Shown one piece after another: positions 35,082-48,030 of a stretch of 64,000 nucleotides of DNA. The position numbers and the translations under genes were made by a program. This DNA comes from Phycomyces blakesleeanus NRRL 1555(-). Taxonomy: Eukaryota > Mucoromycota > Mucoromycetes > Mucorales > Phycomycetaceae. The stretch covers positions 803,776 through 867,775 of the forward strand of contig NW_017265153.1 of NCBI RefSeq assembly GCF_001638985.1, read 5' to 3'. Each line of letters starts with the position of its first letter. Within the stretch, counting starts at the first letter, position 1. The notes under the pieces are model-generated. The model was given only the letters and a program-made list of their open reading frames with translations, was not told the DNA's origin and searched no databases.

Positions 35082-38000
35082 TTATGGATTAGCGAAATAT
35101 GCAAGGGACGAACTAGTGATTGCCGTGATAGTAGCTGCAATACTCAATGTTATGGTGGCTACTCTTTTTGGGGATTCCACTGATTGAGATATTAACCGAG
35201 AAAGGCCAAACTCAACTGGACCACGTATACAAATATATAACATTATCCAGTAGACTAAACTATATCTTGGATATGTTGCTCGAACAATCCGTTTAGTGAC
35301 ATCCAATACTGTGCTTCCATATGGCCAGATAAACATTGTAGGAAGGCGGGTTTGAAAGAATGATGCTCTACGCAAACGAGTTGGTAAGCTACGGGATTGG
35401 AACCTGGGATCAGAGTTAGCGACTTGATGAATGTTTTTGTTTCTTGAAGAAACCCTTTGTAAACATTTGCAGTCTTTCAGAGTCTCCTTAGTCTTATAAT
35501 GGGTATGTATAAACGATTTGTATACTGTTATTCCCGTATAGATCCCTAACCACGTAGTAAAAGGCATTGGTGTACGCACAATGGGCCAAAGAGGACCACA
35601 TATATTTGGATTTGATGAATCCGAATGGGATGATGTACTCATATCCACTTCTGTTATAGCTGCATAGTCCGAGGTTCTATTACTGATATGCGTAAGCGGC
35701 ATTGCAATTGCCACCGATGTTGTTCCTGATGTATTCAAAAGTGCTCTTGTAAAAGTCATACGAGGGGATGGCTGTGGAGATGGTAGAGGTAATGGACCTG
35801 TCAATAGGTTAATCGGAAGTATATCCTGGCGAACAGATACAGGTTCTTTTCTTGAGTCTTTAATTCTTAACATATCGCCAGAAAGTCGAACACCGCTTGG
35901 ACAGTCTACTTCTGTAACCACATGGGTTGTGTTGAAAAGATCCGGACGTTGTGAAGTGGATTTCTTTTTGGAAACACTACTTGCTGAAGAATGTGATTCC
36001 AAACGCTCTTGTGTATCTGATGGAGAAAGAAGCACACCGTTTTCTGGGACCAAAAAGCTCTTCATAAAACTCATCCGTTGGTCATAAATCCCTGTTGCCG
36101 GTGCGCTTGGTTCCCTTGTCGTTTCTTTACTACCAGAATCCAACCGAGCATTGACACAAATAATTGATGCCTCTAATTTTTCTTCGAGAACTGATCTTGT
36201 TGATAAACCGTAGCGCTCAGAATAATTTTCTTCGGAAACATTTGCTTCGCATGCATTATTTTCTCCTATATTTACATCCCCTACTCCAGGATCATTCATG
36301 GTTACCATTTTAGTCGTGTCATTTTCTTTGTATTTTTCTTCACATATAGTGTTCGTTTTAAATAGCTCTTCTATACGAGACTTTTCATTGTGGTTTTGAG
36401 AAGTTCCAACAATTTTGTTATCCAATTCTACTGTACTCTTCAAGGTGACTGTGTTTGGAGTCGCTTCTGAGCAAGACTTTATATAAGAAACGCTGAGAAT
36501 ATCCGTTACTAGTGCCTTGCTCGTATTTGTATAATTATTGGTATTTTCACAGATATCTTTGCTTTCTGAGTCAAAATCCGGCTCCATGTCTTTTGAATTT
36601 ACAGTAATAATGTGCTCATCAAAGGTGGAAGAATCGTATTGAATAGACTGTAAAATTGGGACTTCATCAGTATAAGAATTTAAGTTAAAATTCATTGTTT
36701 TATCTGGCGTCGATTCTTTGTTTGTGATTTCGGTGCCGTGTGTGGGTGTGGTCTCGAAATATATTTCTTCTTTGTTGATATTTAACTCGGCACTGTCAGC
36801 CAAAGTTTGTGTCGCTTTATCCAAGAGAATTGTATTGCTCGTAATAGCTAACAGAAAATCCTTTTCGTCTTCATACGTTGTAATTGAATCATTATCCATG
36901 GAGTTTATCCCTTCTGCAGCTTGACTTTGTATATAAGACATTATCTTCATTTTGATATCTATTTCATCTGCACAATTCCTTGAAACATGTCGGCTAGAGG
37001 GTATAGCTCGATTTGCCTCGCTAGATTCTGGATTATCGTACGAAATATTCATCAAAAGAACAACTTCGTCTTCATACATATTCGTATCAGCAAATGTAGG
37101 ATATGGAAAGCACTTTTTCTTGGCGGAGTATGGTATATCATATTCGATCTTCATCATAACACCGACTTCGGCAATAAAAGTATCTAGACCAGGAGATCCA
37201 GGAAGGATAGTTTGTTCTTTAACCAATAAAGGGAGATCGTATGTAATATTCATCATTGTTTTGATTTCATCAGCAAGAATATTTGAATACGGTGAGATAG
37301 AGTAACCATAAGTTTCGTTTTTAACTGATGATGAGACATTAAACTTGATATTCATCATAGTAGCAGCTTCCTCGGCATAAGAGATTGAATCAAGGTCTTT
37401 AAAACAGGTAATTCCTTCATTTTTAACTTTCGGTGCTTCATAGGATATATTAGCCATAGCGAGAATTTCCTTGGTATAAGTGTTATAGTCAAAGCATTCG
37501 GATCGAGTAATTTTCTCTTCTTTGGTAGACCTTGTCACTTCATACGAAATTTTCATCATTAGAGTAATCTCGTCAGTGTAGTTTGAATAGGTATAGTATT
37601 CCTCTTTTTCTGACCTTGGTGAGGTGTATGTGCTATTATTTAATTCAGCTGTTTTGTCTGCATAAGTGCTTGAACACATGTAATCCCCGTAGATATCTTT
37701 TCTCTTGTTGATAATATATGGGCTGTCGTATGTAATATTCAGCAGCGTTTCGATCTCATTATCATATGTTTCCAAGTCGAGAGATTTAGAATAATCGTAA
37801 GGCTTGGTTTTACTCGAGTTTATTAAGTCGCCTTCATTGTTCTGAATTAAATCGACTCGGTTGTAGAATTTCTTGGGAGTGGTATAGTCATTTTTATCGA
37901 AACCATCTTCAGTAAATAGATCCAAAAAGTTGGACACATTGGATAAAGCCACTGCCAATTCGCCATAGCTTGAAACATACTTGCTGCATTTCTCAAGCCC

Positions 38001-41000
38001 CTTGCAGTCGGATTCAATTAAGGCACATATTTCTGATCCGGCAGCGAGTGATTCTTCTTTATGGGTCTTATAAACAAGAGATAGTGAATCGTCAGATGTC
38101 TTACTAGATATTGTGTCTGAGACACAGTTTGTGGAGTCTTCTATGCGTAGCATTCCTCCATTATTAACTTCTGGGACAAAAGGCTTGATTTCATTAGGTA
38201 AAGCTGTTTTGTCTACCGGGCGTTTTTTGATTATGCTCTTTGACATAGTTGGATGATACTTTATATCTGTTCCCACATTCGAAAGATCTTCAGTTTCTAA
38301 TGTTTCGTCGTTTTCTTTGTTTACTTCTGCCTCTTCTTCCTCGATAGGCTCCAAAGTAGATAATTTTCTGTCTTTAAATATTGCTGAAGTGTCTGAACTG
38401 ATATTGCAGGGAGTATCTTTCGTGTCATCATTCCCAGTTAACATATCGTCAATACTAGCGATCATATCAGTAAGAGCTTTTACAGCAGGTGTATCATTGA
38501 AAGAGTCCATAATCTCGATTATGCTAGGTTTTTCTGGGAAAATATTACAGACAAGAGTCTTTTCTTCAATAACGTTTTCGTAAGCACCATTAACCAGCCT
38601 AGATAATTCATTTTCATCTGCGAATATTGATAACGTTTCGCTATTAACGGATGCTATAGTAGCCATTATATCTTTAGAAGGTATATAATCCAAATATTCG
38701 GCAACATTAGATTCATCTCGTTGGTCTACGCATGGGGAGCTATCGATACTATTTTCGTGGATTTTATGATTTTTCTCATCAAAGAGGACTAAAGACTTGT
38801 TAAATATGTCATCGTATTCTTCCACATTTGTGTCGTATTTTTTGGTCGGTAAAATAGGAGTAGTATATTCTTCATATTCATCAGAGCAAATGTTGATAAT
38901 GTGTTCGGTAAGCCGATCTTCATTCGTAACATATGTACCCATACATTCAATTTGGTTAGGCGAGTCCAAGTCTTCTATTCTTGCGAGGATCTCAACAAGA
39001 TTCTCCTGGAGAGATTTTTGCGCTTCTCTCGCTTTTGAAAAATCAGGGATAATATTCCACACATTCTCTGTTTGACCAAGGTCTACTTCAAGAGAATTTG
39101 TCTGTGTACTATCGTGTTTAGCTATGGCCGGAAATTCAGTTGTTGTTATATTCAAGGGAGAAATGTTAATTTTATGAGTATCGCTATCGCTATCACAAGA
39201 GTCGATGTGTTCGGTTACTGTGTGCTTTAGTGGTTCATCGAACTCATTGGTACGCAAAGTGTTCGATTGCTGGTAGGCTAAGGCAGGTGTACTATTAAAA
39301 CCTTCGATTGCTTCGTAAGTGATTGTAGGTGACGGGCATACTACACTATTATAGTTCTGATCGGGTGATTCTAGGCTGGAGGACTTTGTTTTTATGTTGT
39401 TATCCGTAACGTAAGGCTTAGAAGGTAAGGTAATTGATTCATTGACGGATTTTACAGAGTCTGAATCTAGAAGGAGTTCCACAAATGATGTTTCGTCGTT
39501 GTATGTAACTTCTGAAAGCATACTTAGCTCTACATCATCTATTTCATTAGATGGTGTTGAATCTTCGTACAGAAGTGACGAATTGTTTTTAACAAGCATA
39601 TCGCTGTCATTCAGTAGTATTTCAGAGGTCCTCGTATTGTGCAAGTCGCTTTCAATGTATGTCTCCGTATCTGATATGTCTTCTTCAATTAACTGTATTA
39701 CGATGGCTTCATCCGTAATGCACGTTTCAATGTTTATGGATGTATCTGTGAATTCCAGAACCTGGTCTAAGCTTTGGCCTTTAACTTTAACCAAGTCTAA
39801 ACGGTCCGAATCTCCAACTGAATCTTCTTTATACTGATTGACCTTACTCAAAGTTGTGTTCTGTGCATATGTGCATGTACTGGCTAATTTCTGATATGGA
39901 TGTTTTTCTATTGAAAACACAAGAATTAATACGTTAATTTTTAGTGGCTTTTAAATACTTTCAGTTATATACATTCCCAGAAACAAATAGAGCGTCTTAT
40001 TATTCGCAAACATATGCTTGTATGTACTCCCAATTGTTACCTAGTATTTCATTATATGTATTCAAGGGTTGCCGTTCTAGTTCCAGTTTTTGTAGTGCTC
40101 CTAAATCGTTATTTTGGGCTCCAGTAAGTCGGATCAAACTCTTAGATTGGTCTTCTTGCCCTGGAGCGGCCGTATAGGTCTCAGAATCCGAGTTGGTATT
40201 GATATTTTGACTAATTAATAACCTATTTGAGGTCAAAGAAATAATAGAGCTATTATTTTCAGCATCAAGGCCGTCGAGGGTCTGATCATTATCCAAGTCG
40301 GTATCTTTTCTAGGCTCATTTACTATGGCATTTTCTTTCGGCTCTCCGGACTTCTCTGTAATATCTTCTGTCCTTGGAGATCGATTTGTTATATCCGGAA
40401 GGGAATCGGGTATATGATTGAGTGAGGATGGTGGTTCTGGAAATAAATCTCGAATACTTATTCTCGACTTTTTTTTTGGGGGTACTATATCAGGATGATA
40501 ACCATACTTTTTCCACACTTCTTCACTTTTTTCAACCCACGGGTTACTTCCAATGCTTCCCAGAACTATAAAATACATCAAGCACGTTAGCTAAATCGGA
40601 TGAATATATAAATGTACCTGTTTGTTTATTTGTTTGTTTGTATTTTGTCCTTACTCCTTTCCAAATCTTCCTCGGCCATTATTTTCTGGAGCTCGTTTTC
40701 GGAATTGAATCTGATTATGTGCTTCAGGTCATCACTCAATAAGAACTTGACCATCTGCCACAATCCTTGGTAAGCCAAAGCAAAGTTAAGCACATGCACG
40801 GCTTTGATAGACCCAGGAAACCGCTTATCAAGTATGTCTCTGATGTAATTAATCAATTCGGCATTCTATCGTCTTCTTGAGTTCAACTTGTCCTTCTGAT
40901 AAGTGATTATCTTACCACAGGAATAAAGGGCGCTTCGGACATATCAACCAAGATAATACATTGCGATATGAGATTGGTTATGTGTTTGCTCTCTTGATGC

Positions 41001-41558
41001 AATTGAGACAGATCGTGCATATACTGGCGTGTGACCTCCATCAAGAGACACGTAAGAGACCCTATCGAAGATTGTGCCGCAGTTGTTGTACCAGACAAAG
41101 GGAAATTGCGTGGATAAAGTACTATAACTGGCCGACCCATCCTATCAACCTTATCAAAGACTATACACGGGGTGTCAAAATAGGCGGGAAAGTGGTGGTA
41201 CGATAGTTTTCCAATCGACATTTTTATTCTCCAGCGCACTGTGTCAAGTAACTGCTCGTGAGCTATCTGTGGATTGAACCGGGAGGCACGCAGGAACTGG
41301 AAAAGAGTTACTAAAATTGGGTTTTTTAAAAAATGATAATTTAGTTTGTATGATGTCGCAAAGTAATGAGGGTTGAAAAATGAGTATTGTCAAACACTAA
41401 TGAGTACCTCGATCTTTAACATAGGAATCACAATCTTGCATTTCATATGGACTAAGATCAAACAGATCTAGATCTGCCTGAAGTCTGCTAGAGAGTTTCT
41501 CAATAGTGTTTGCATGCCTTAGGAACTCATCATTAAAAAGTGCAATGTGGGCTGACAT
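35082..41558 (-). CDS. CRAL-TRIO (Sec14-like) protein with long repeat region and C-terminal membrane segments, 2035 aa
   Basis: Exons 41408-41558, 40916-41310, 40655-40865, 40041-40565 and 35082-39907 (6108 nt), all phases consistent. Residues about 1-255 form a CRAL-TRIO module: the helical N-domain FLRASRFNPQIAHEQLLDTVRWR, then DRMGRPVIVLYPRNF, CIILVDMSEAPF and FPGSIKAVHVLNFALAY. This is followed by ~1600 disordered acidic residues rich in Ser, Thr, Asp and Glu. Within them is a degenerate repeat of about 34 residues (DNA about 36630-37790) with core Y-x-D/E-E-I-x-x-M-M-N-I-S-Y-D. The last ~190 residues contain three hydrophobic segments (TTWLGIYTGITVY, YSLVYWIMLYICI, ITLSIAATITAITSSSLAYF). 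Sec14-type domains bind and exchange lipids, so a tethered lipid-transfer protein of the ER or a contact site is inferred. Architecture loosely parallels MOSPD2, without a visible MSP domain. Confidence 0.82.
36630..37790 (-). repeat. Degenerate ~34-residue coding tandem repeat, about 10 copies
   Basis: Repeat cores recur roughly every 100 nt on the - strand near 37740, 37640, 37565, 37455, 37355, 37258, 37157, 37058, 36955, 36857 and, after a gap, 36660. Examples are YDNEIETLLNITYD, YTDEITLMMKISYE, LADEIKTMMNITYD, YEDEVVLLMNISYD and YTDEVPILQSIQYD. Spacers vary and are often KEE/S-rich. No known repeat family comes to mind. Confidence 0.8.
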
Positions 41559-41857
41559 GGTACTAGGGAAAGCAAGTACGAATTCGGAAGTAAAGTGCTC
41601 ATGATCGCATTGATTTAATGCGTTTAAATGATTTATCCGACAGTGTAAATTGAAATGTGTGATTTAATGACAGGTGTAAGATCAAGTTATAAGGAAAGAA
41701 AATAATATGATCTAGTTCCCTTGTAGGCTCTTATGTACAAGTTTGAGAGTAAAACGAAATAATGAATGCGCATGATTATAAAGAGGAATGATAGAATAGA
41801 ACGAGTGGAGTGTGTGTGAAGGAGTATAAAAGGGTTATTAGTATGGAAAGCCTTGAA
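41559..41857. other. Short tandem spacer between CDC24 and the CRAL-TRIO gene
   Basis: About 300 bp separate the CDC24 stop from the CRAL-TRIO start; both genes read leftwards. No other feature was seen. Confidence 0.5.
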
Positions 41858-44722
41858 TTAGGCTACATGAGTAACGTAAAAGTCCACCGCATTGGAATTG
41901 CTTCGAGTCTCAAATCCCATCTGGACGTCTTCGTCTGAGCTGATGGTAATCAAATCACCGTCTTCATCTTGATATTTGATACTAAACGTTGCATCCAGCT
42001 CACGGCCGTATTGACGCAAGGTATGCTCGATTCGGTATAAAAGCACGTTGTATGGAATGTCTATTGAGACCATCACAACGTATACATCGCCCATAAAGTG
42101 AACCTTAATTTGGGTATCTTCTTCTATTGTTGGTTGGCCAGGCCTATCTTCAAATCCATTACTTGATCTCTTGGACTGATAAAGGGTCCTAGAGTTGATG
42201 GTTGGCATGTCTGGGGCATTGTCGAATAGGCCATTAGGTGGGTGAATATTAGGACTGCTTTGTGATCTAACGCGGGTATGATGGAAATGCTGGGATTGGC
42301 TTTCAGGTGAAACAAATGTGGTTGAAAGAAGGGCAGTTTTAGGCTGAACAACTGTGTAGCCAGTAGAGTAACCATATTGTACAGTATCATCCATGGTCGA
42401 GATCATGTGATCGCTCATCATTGCTCTTGCTATCATTTCGGTTGGTGCCAGCCCATCTTCATCATGACGGCGCCAAAGACCATTAGAAGATTTTGCGCTG
42501 CTAGTGGAAGCTCGGGTAGATACGGAAGGGGATGAAGGATAGCTAGTAGGAGGGGATGACGGGTAAGGAGGCGAGGGATAGTAAGGATGGTCTGCGTAAG
42601 ATGTCAATGCTGTATCCTGCCCCGTCATCAGGTGAGTAGGAGAGCGAGGTAAAGGAGGAAGTGCCATTCCAGGCATATTTGGGTAATGTCTCCCGCTGTT
42701 TGGAAGTCCAAGCGAAACTGAACTTTGGGATGCTTTACGATGGTATTCCCCATGGTCCGGAGCTCTTGATCGGTGTAACTGAGTGCTCTGAGATCGCTGA
42801 TCATAACGCCTGTGAACATCTTCTTCATCACTTGAATGTTCCTGGTACTCTTCTTCTTCATCATCCTCCCCGCAAATCATCGAATAGGATTCGTCTAGTC
42901 CTACTCCATGAGGAGTACGAGGGGTTTGGGGCAATGAAGGAGAAGAACGGCTATCAGCTCTCATCTCAAGTGAAAGACCCTTTTCAGCCTGTATGCGTTT
43001 ATCAGCCTGGATCCGTTTGTTAAGAAGAGATTCCCATCGTTTCAGCTGCTCATTGTTGCGGCATCTTAGTACAAAGGATTGTAAATTGTAGTGTTGAAGA
43101 CTCTGAGGATGAGATCCCTTTTCGGACCAAAATATGCGCAAAAGACATTGTCCTGAATGAATTAAAAGTAAATCTTTTAAATACACACACAGACACGCAA
43201 GCCCAACTTTCTATTCAATTCAATCTCTGTAGTTAATTTACCTTGACTGCTGGTGTCTGCTACTTGGGCAATTTTTGAAATCATGATCTTGCCCTTTACT
43301 TGCAAGGTGCTTTCTTTCCTCTTTTTCTTCATCATTCCATTCGCTTTCTTGCCCGCATCAATCTCTTCTTTACAAATAAGCAAAGTTTTTTCAAATAGGA
43401 AAGTTGTCATCTCTCGACCGGCATCATTTCCCATCAAAAAGAATGTGTCCTGAAGCAACAAGAGTCCAAAGTTTTCGATGGGCCCTTTCCAGCCTTCAAT
43501 TCGTCGCTTGAGATCTTCCACAATCAATTCGTTCTCCTGACATCTTTTAGTTTCATTGACATTATTGGCTATTCTCTGAATAGCAGCGTGACCAGCTTTC
43601 ATTTCGTCTGAATACGCCCAATCTTCAGGTGTGCTCTTAACTATTTCTTGCATCAGTAGAGGATACTTGCACACACGTTGAACCGGTTTGATTAGCATAG
43701 ATGGGAGCTCATACACTGGATTCAATATATCGGCTAACTTCTGGAGCTTGTTGGCTTCCTGTAATACCAAATCTTGCGCTCTTTGGAAATTAGCGCAAAA
43801 AGGCTCATAGACAGCAAATGCCTCCTCTAGTTGGATAAACATGTTGCCAAAACGCTGTTCCTGCGGAGCACGGTCTGCGTTGTCTTCGAGCTGAATAAGA
43901 AAGCGTCTCTGAAAATCAACAAGAGCGTTTAGGTTGCCAAAGAGATGGTGAAGTGTGTCTCGCGGGAGAACATCTTGAGTTTGAGCCTCACGCATATAAT
44001 TCTAAAACATGCGATAGGCATTAGTACTTTCTTTGTTTTTCTCTGTTATTTTCTATAAACTTACTTGGAGGGTTTCTAGGTCTTGGACATATTTACGTTC
44101 TGTTTCTAAAAATTCTACAACGACTTTGTCTCGCATGTTTTTAGGTGCATTTGGATCCGAGTTTCTATTAGTGGCTGTGTGGATCGAAATGATGCCCTGA
44201 TCTTCTAATAAATCGAGAATACGTTTTAGAGTATCGACAACCTGCACAAATCACAATTGTCAGTAAATTAAAGAGATGCTAGGTTATATCTCAAGAGGTT
44301 ACCTTCACAAATCCATTGGTATCGTTTTGCCAGAGATCTGTAAGGGTGAAGAGAGATTCTTCTGAGAAATGAAGTTGATCTCTACAGGCTACAATGAAGT
44401 GGTATACGTATGCTTTGGGTTTGATAACAATCTTTGGGTCGGATCGAGGGATAACAATGGGTGTATCAGGCATGAGGGTGTTGTATAAGAGACAAAGACT
44501 GTCACCTTGTCTGCATATAGACCATAATTTGTTGAGTGGATCTGTGTTTGTGATAGTGTCGCTGTCCTGAGGTTGTTCTGGGTTGAGATAGATTTCGAAG
44601 CCAGGTACGGCAGCTAATCCCTGAAGGACTGATCGACATGTATAATAAAGAGAGGCCTTTTGAGATGCAGGCTTATTTGTGATGGAATCATTGGCGACAG
44701 GTGAATCTATTGTCTGCACCAT
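41858..44722 (-). CDS. CDC24: Cdc24 Rho/Cdc42 guanine nucleotide exchange factor, 883 aa
   Basis: Exons 44303-44722, 44065-44241, 43242-44001 and 41858-43152 (2652 nt). The order of domains is that of fungal Cdc24. A CH-like region (about 50-150) has DPLNKLWSICRQGDSLCLLYN. The DH domain (about 175-375) has VVEFLETERKYVQDLETLQ, NPVYELPSMLIKPVQRVCKYPLL and NVNETKR. A PH domain (about 390-530) has FGLLLLQDTFFLM, TFLFEKTLLICK and FVLRCRNNEQLKRWESLL. Next is a long Ser/Pro-rich disordered linker, and a C-terminal PB1 domain starts at QIKVHFMGDVYVV and contains the acidic YQDEDGDLITISSDEDV loop. It activates Cdc42 at sites of polarised growth, with PB1 binding the scaffold Bem1. Size and order match the family. 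Confidence 0.96.
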
Positions 44723-46089
44723 TGTGGTTTAGTTGGAATGTATGAAAACTGAATGAGCGGGTTAAGGTGCGACTCCCGTCAAGAAGGTTGAAATGACTGA
44801 CAGCCTAAAGAGAGAGGAAATAGAACGTTTGAAGTAAATCGTCGTCCTAAAACAAGAAGAGGGAGAAGGTGGCAATGAAAGGAGGGAGGGAGAAAAAGAG
44901 AGGCGAGGGGTTTGAGGAGAAAGAAAACAAGATAGAGAACGAGAGAAAAAGAGAGAGGAAAGAAACACTTTCACCGCCATGCCATCCTTGGTTACACCCG
45001 CTATATTGTTACCCTCTGGCCTAACACGCGCTTTCGACTTGACCTCCTCTTTTTAACGCAGTTGTCCATGCGCAAACATGTACTCTGGCGCTGTCCGCTT
45101 TGTGAAACCATCTCAAGGGCTTTGGTTTTGGTCCAAGCTGCTTTTATTGTACAACGATTGCCACGTTGGTGTTTCTTTCCTCGTGGAGTGTTATTCTCTG
45201 GCTATTGATTCTCAGCATAGCAGCAGGAATCTCTTTGTATGACCAACGGAGATGATCATTAATGTCACCCAACATCAAGGTAGACCAAATAAGAAGATGC
45301 AAACGAGGACAGTCGGTCGAAAGGGTCCTTACTCATGTGGGTAATCGCCGGCCCAAAGGGATTGCTAATTGTTTTATAAACAAGTGTTTGATATATTTCA
45401 TAGCACCATTGTGACACTTTGACAGCTGTTGGTCCATTCCCCACCTATACATTTATAACTACTCACAAGAGATTCTTTGTTTCTTTCTAAATTACAGACA
45501 ATATTATTATTGTTTTTACTTTTATGATCGTAAGCCCATCGATCCCTATAATCATCAATCTTAACAGTACCCCAAGAAGTAATTCGTATTTATATATTTT
45601 TATTTTATTTTATTTTAAAAGAATAAAAAGGAGGTCTAGAAAGGTCTATTATTTTTAATAATCAGATATTATATCTATAATGAAGTATAATTCCATCCCA
45701 TATACTTAATAATATACTCCTTCTATTGTTGCTTGTCAGCCCTTGACTCCACAAAACCAGTTATATTATGCAACATTTCTTCTTACTTCTTTTTTTTTTA
45801 CCCCTTTTTATGAATGAAAGCAGTATTTATTTTTATACCTTTTAATTAAAATAAGTGTAAAAATAATACTTATTCCGTACAGCAAACTAATTGAAAGAGG
45901 GTTAATCAAAGAAGTACCAAGCTTTTATTGTCAGCCAGAATGCGCTAAATTGGTACAAAGAAATAAGTCAGATACTCAACTAACAATGCACTGCTTCCAT
46001 TGTTGAGCGGGTGACTGTCTTTGAACCTACACTCCCATGTCATTTCAGGCGCAGCAAAAACATAGTATGAATGACAATCAAATCAGGCC
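44723..46089. other. Divergent promoter region of CDC24 and PGS1
   Basis: This 1.4-kb interval lies between two divergent genes. Near CDC24 there is a GA-rich purine stretch (44855-44965), which gives a spurious Ser/Phe-rich frame on -. The rest is AT-rich without a supported gene. Long 5' leaders are possible. Confidence 0.5.
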
Positions 46090-48030
46090 ATGGCATGGAC
46101 AGCACGCATAGGATCAAGAACAACATTCAGCGTGGCATGCCACATGAAACGTACATTCAGCTCGACCACAGACGCCAGGTTGGCTGTTCTTGAACATGCT
46201 GCAAAAGGCGTATTTAAACCTCTATCACGTACTGCACCCGTATTCTACACCCAAGGCAGCCGTGTTATGCCCCTCTTTGAGCCCTCTGACTTCTATAAAG
46301 AACTCAAAGTAATAGACACAACTAAAGAGTCTTTTTTTTAAAATACTGATAAATGTTCTTAGAAACGTATATTGTCGGCAAAGGATAATATCTTTCTTGC
46401 GACACTTTATATCGGTCAGTCGGAGAAGGAGCTGGTGAGATTGGTAGAATGTTATATGCAGGAAGCCACAAAACTGATATACCCCCTCTTTAATTTATAG
46501 GTGGATACTATCCGTACAGCCTTGGAGAATTCGGACACACTCAAGGTTCATATCCTGGTGGATTGCCTAAGAGGAACTCGCGCTTCTCAAAGTCAAAGTT
46601 CTGCCACATTGCTTTTGCCATTGATCCGTGATTTTCCTGCCGGAAGAGTCCAGGTGTCGATGTATCATACACCTGATCTCAAAGGAATTCTCAAAAAGGC
46701 TCTCCCACAGAGATTTAACGAAAGTATTGGTCTTATGCACCTCAAAGTCTATGGATTTGATGATGCAGTTATGCTCAGTGGGTATGTAAAGTATCTTGTA
46801 TTTATATCAGAGTACTAAAGTATACGCAAGTCTTGTTTTAGAGCCAATTTGAGTACAGACTACTTCACGAATCGACAAGACCGTTACATTGTATTTGACC
46901 AGCAACCTGAACTAGCAAAGTATTATCACAACTTAATAAATTTAGTTGGGTCCTTTTCGTACCAACTTGGTCTACCTCAACCAACACAAGAGTCCTACAG
47001 TCTGACTATGCCATCTTCTATGCCAGACCCAGTTTGTCAAAGTACTCAGTTTAAGGCAAAAGTCCGCAGTCGACTGGAGAACTTTATTGCGGACGCTATG
47101 ACAGAAACAAAAAAAAACGATAGTGAGGATGATACAGCTGTCCTGCCTGTTATTCAGATGGGTCCTTTTGGTATCAGACAGGATGAGAAAATGACACTTG
47201 AACTGTTGGAGATTGTGCACCGTCAAGGAAAATCAAAGGACTCTTGGTGGACAATTCATTTGACATCAGGTTACTTTAATTTCACTGATCGTTACAAAGC
47301 ATTCATACTGCGCACTCAAGCTCGCTTCCAATTTATTACTGCTTCTCCAGAGGTAAATTATTGTTTATTTTTATATCCAAAGCTATTATAAGAAATAAGA
47401 TAATCCAGTTAAAGCAATCGATTGACTTATTGGGCTATTTTTTTTTATGAATAGGCTAATGGATTTTTTAATTCAAGAGGTGTTTCTCGGTTTCTTCCAC
47501 CTGCATATACTCATATTGAACGTCAATTTTACAGACAGGTTACTCGTGCAAATAAGCAGGACGTTATTAGTATTGAGGAATATAAACGTTCTGGTTGGAC
47601 CTATCATGCCAAAGGTAATTTGTATTTTTTCTTCTGGGGACTCCGACTAATTTTGGCTATATAGGTCTTTGGGTGTGTCTTGCAAACCAAGTATGGCCTT
47701 CAGTCACCATGATTGGATCCCCTAATTTTGGTCATCGATCAAGCAACCGCGACTTAGAAGCTCAGGCAGTTGTGATCACAAAGAGCAAAGAATTACAAGA
47801 ATCTCTTCACAAGGTAAGGAAAGAGGCGTTTTTGTTGTTGTTATTGAAAGAAGTCAAAGAAATAATTAGATGTGCTTAACCAATCTATTATTCTAATAAA
47901 TATACTATAGGAAGTAAACAGGCTACACGAGTACTCTAGTGCTGTATCTAGTGAAACGTTTAAAAAACAAGACAGACGAGTACCTTACGGTGTTAAGTTG
48001 GCCACTGCTATGGTCAAGACTATGTTATAA
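46090..48030 (+). CDS. PGS1: CDP-diacylglycerol-glycerol-3-phosphate 3-phosphatidyltransferase, 503 aa
   Basis: Exons 46090-46308, 46363-46434, 46501-46781, 46842-47352, 47455-47614, 47665-47813 and 47911-48030 (1512 nt). The N-terminus is basic and hydroxylated with few acidic residues (MAWTARIGSRTTF..MKRTFSSTT), as expected for a mitochondrial presequence. The phospholipase-D-type HKD motifs are His177-Leu-Lys179 with Asp184 (HLKVYGFDD, followed by GANLS) and, in the second half, His412-Ala-Lys414 (HAKGLWV) followed by IGSPNFGHRS. The enzyme makes phosphatidylglycerol phosphate, the first committed step to cardiolipin in mitochondria. Length matches yeast Pgs1 (about 520). A less likely alternative would be another PLD-superfamily enzyme. 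Confidence 0.95.

Noticed and set aside
36718..39837. Several + frames opposite the CRAL-TRIO gene
   Set aside because: Antisense shadows of the 4.8-kb coding exon; Ser/Ile-rich with no domains.
44762..44980. Ser/Phe/Leu-rich frame on - upstream of CDC24
   Set aside because: Complement of a GA-rich purine tract in the promoter region; no start context or domain.
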